64,000 nucleotides of DNA from Holothuria scabra (lineage: Eukaryota > Echinodermata > Holothuroidea > Aspidochirotida > Holothuriidae). The notes under the pieces are model-generated. The model ran no database searches. It was not told the origin of the DNA and was given only the letters and a program-made list of their open reading frames with translations. Location of the stretch: the NCBI GenBank assembly GCA_037179385.1, contig CM074179.1, forward strand, positions 72,289,219-72,353,218, in the 5' to 3' direction. The position numbers and the translations under genes are program-made. Positions 63,201 to 64,000 of the stretch are shown here, in pieces (the first letter of the stretch is position 1; every line of letters begins with the position of its first letter).

Positions 63201-64000
63201 ATTCCTGTGTTACAATACTGTAATTTCGCTGCCAGAACCTACAACTTTCCTTGGAGGGGTCTAAAGAGAGAGATGCCCCCTACCCCTTTGATCTTCAACA
63301 AAAACTATTATTATCTATTGTTTAAAAGATCTCATTGACCACCGAGATACCAGGAGCCTTGCCAAGACATCATTCTTGGACACGAATACATCATTCAGCC
63401 AAACATTGCAACATATAATCATGAACACAAATTTAATGCAGTGATGGTTTCTATATTGGCAATTTACTCAACTAAAGAAATTGCAATAAAGAAAAATCAC
63501 TGACAGATCACAATTTAAATATAATTTAAATATAATTTCGCAGTGTTTTTGACTTGCCAATTTGAATGGTCGAGAATCCAAGTTAAACGAGCATATTGAA
63601 ACTGACCTTGACCCACATTAGGAAGTCTGTTATATGACCTCCAGAAACATACTGCACCTTTCAGCCTAAATTTTTTTGATAAGGTTGCATGTGACTGTTG
63701 TGGTAATTTTCAGCCAATTCTCTAGCTATCTACCCTGCAAATTGAAACGGACTAGCTCAAATGCAAAGCGAGTCTTTGGTAGCTGTTTGTTGCTTGGAAC
63801 CTGACTCCTGCAGCATCATTGGCAAAGATTGAACATTTACCTTCATAAATGAATTATTCATCACAGCAGTGAAAAACTTAAGCTGAGTCATACTATCAAC
63901 AGCATCAAGTGAAGAAAAGACATCCCCTCAGCTACAGTATACACTGCCACCACTTCTTGAAGTATAACAGTGTATGGAAATGGTCAATGAAGCGAAGTCC
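60271..64000. other. Unassigned sequence to end of window
   Basis: AT-rich DNA with a C run at 61008-61018, another at 61738-61747 and a T run at 62917-62937. Open frames at 60334-60642, 62149-62496 and 62864-63178 have no recognised domain. No further ARHGAP39-like exon, RNA gene or transposon terminus was identified. Confidence 0.4.

Overview
The window looks like nuclear DNA from a metazoan, most likely a marine invertebrate deuterostome such as an echinoderm. The evidence is a spliced animal-type gene with GT/AG introns, long (TA)n and poly-G/poly-C tracts, tRNA- and U2-derived short repeats, and relics of many transposon classes (CR1-like and Jockey/I-like LINEs, Ty3-type LTR element, hAT-like, Helitron-like and unclassified inverted-repeat elements). 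The species assignment is an inference. There are no bacterial operons, rRNA genes or CRISPR arrays, and I found no intact long protein-coding gene. Nearly all open frames are short, and many only translate simple repeats.

Layout. 1-5.4 kb: two (TA)n microsatellites, a G-rich ~36-bp minisatellite, a diverged ~160-bp repeat with nuclear-receptor-like half-sites, a GAGTC-rich stretch and a CR1-like LINE fragment. 6.4-10.2 kb: a foldback structure whose right arm is split by a 672-bp insertion with a 9-bp target duplication. 12.0-13.8 kb: a 1,348-bp element with perfect inverted ends next to a LINE 3' end. 16-19 kb: a tRNA-Ala-like SINE head and two inverted-repeat elements. 20.5-25.6 kb: a compositionally odd region holding a broken OTU-type cysteine protease gene and GC-rich hairpins, consistent with a decayed Helitron/Helentron. 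25.7-27.2 kb: hAT-like MITEs and a U2-snRNA-derived composite repeat. 28.0-29.7 kb: a LINE with three CCHC knuckles and an endonuclease domain, ending at a perfect palindrome. 29.7-32.9 kb: tandem copies of one hAT-like repeat. 35.2-36.7 kb: a ~145-bp satellite with AGGTCA direct repeats. 38.3-40.4 kb: a hAT transposase C-terminus interrupted by a different hAT-like element with a perfect 8-bp target duplication. 42.4-49.4 kb: a long G-poor tract. 49.4-53.6 kb: exons of an ARHGAP39-like (MyTH4-RhoGAP) gene on the minus strand. 57.6-60.3 kb: an LTR, tRNA-Lys primer-binding site and degenerate gag-protease.

The only recognisable cellular gene is the ARHGAP39-like one. Two upstream exons read cleanly, one exon lies in a ~428-bp tandem duplication whose second copy is broken, and the RhoGAP exons carry a stop, a 21-nt duplication and frameshifts. 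It is therefore probably a decaying paralogue, although poor assembly could mimic this. The most distinctive features are the OTU/Helentron relic, the foldback with its nested insertion, the nested hAT pair, the exon duplication, the U2-derived repeat family and the satellite carrying DR1-type sites. I saw no evidence of an entirely new functional system.
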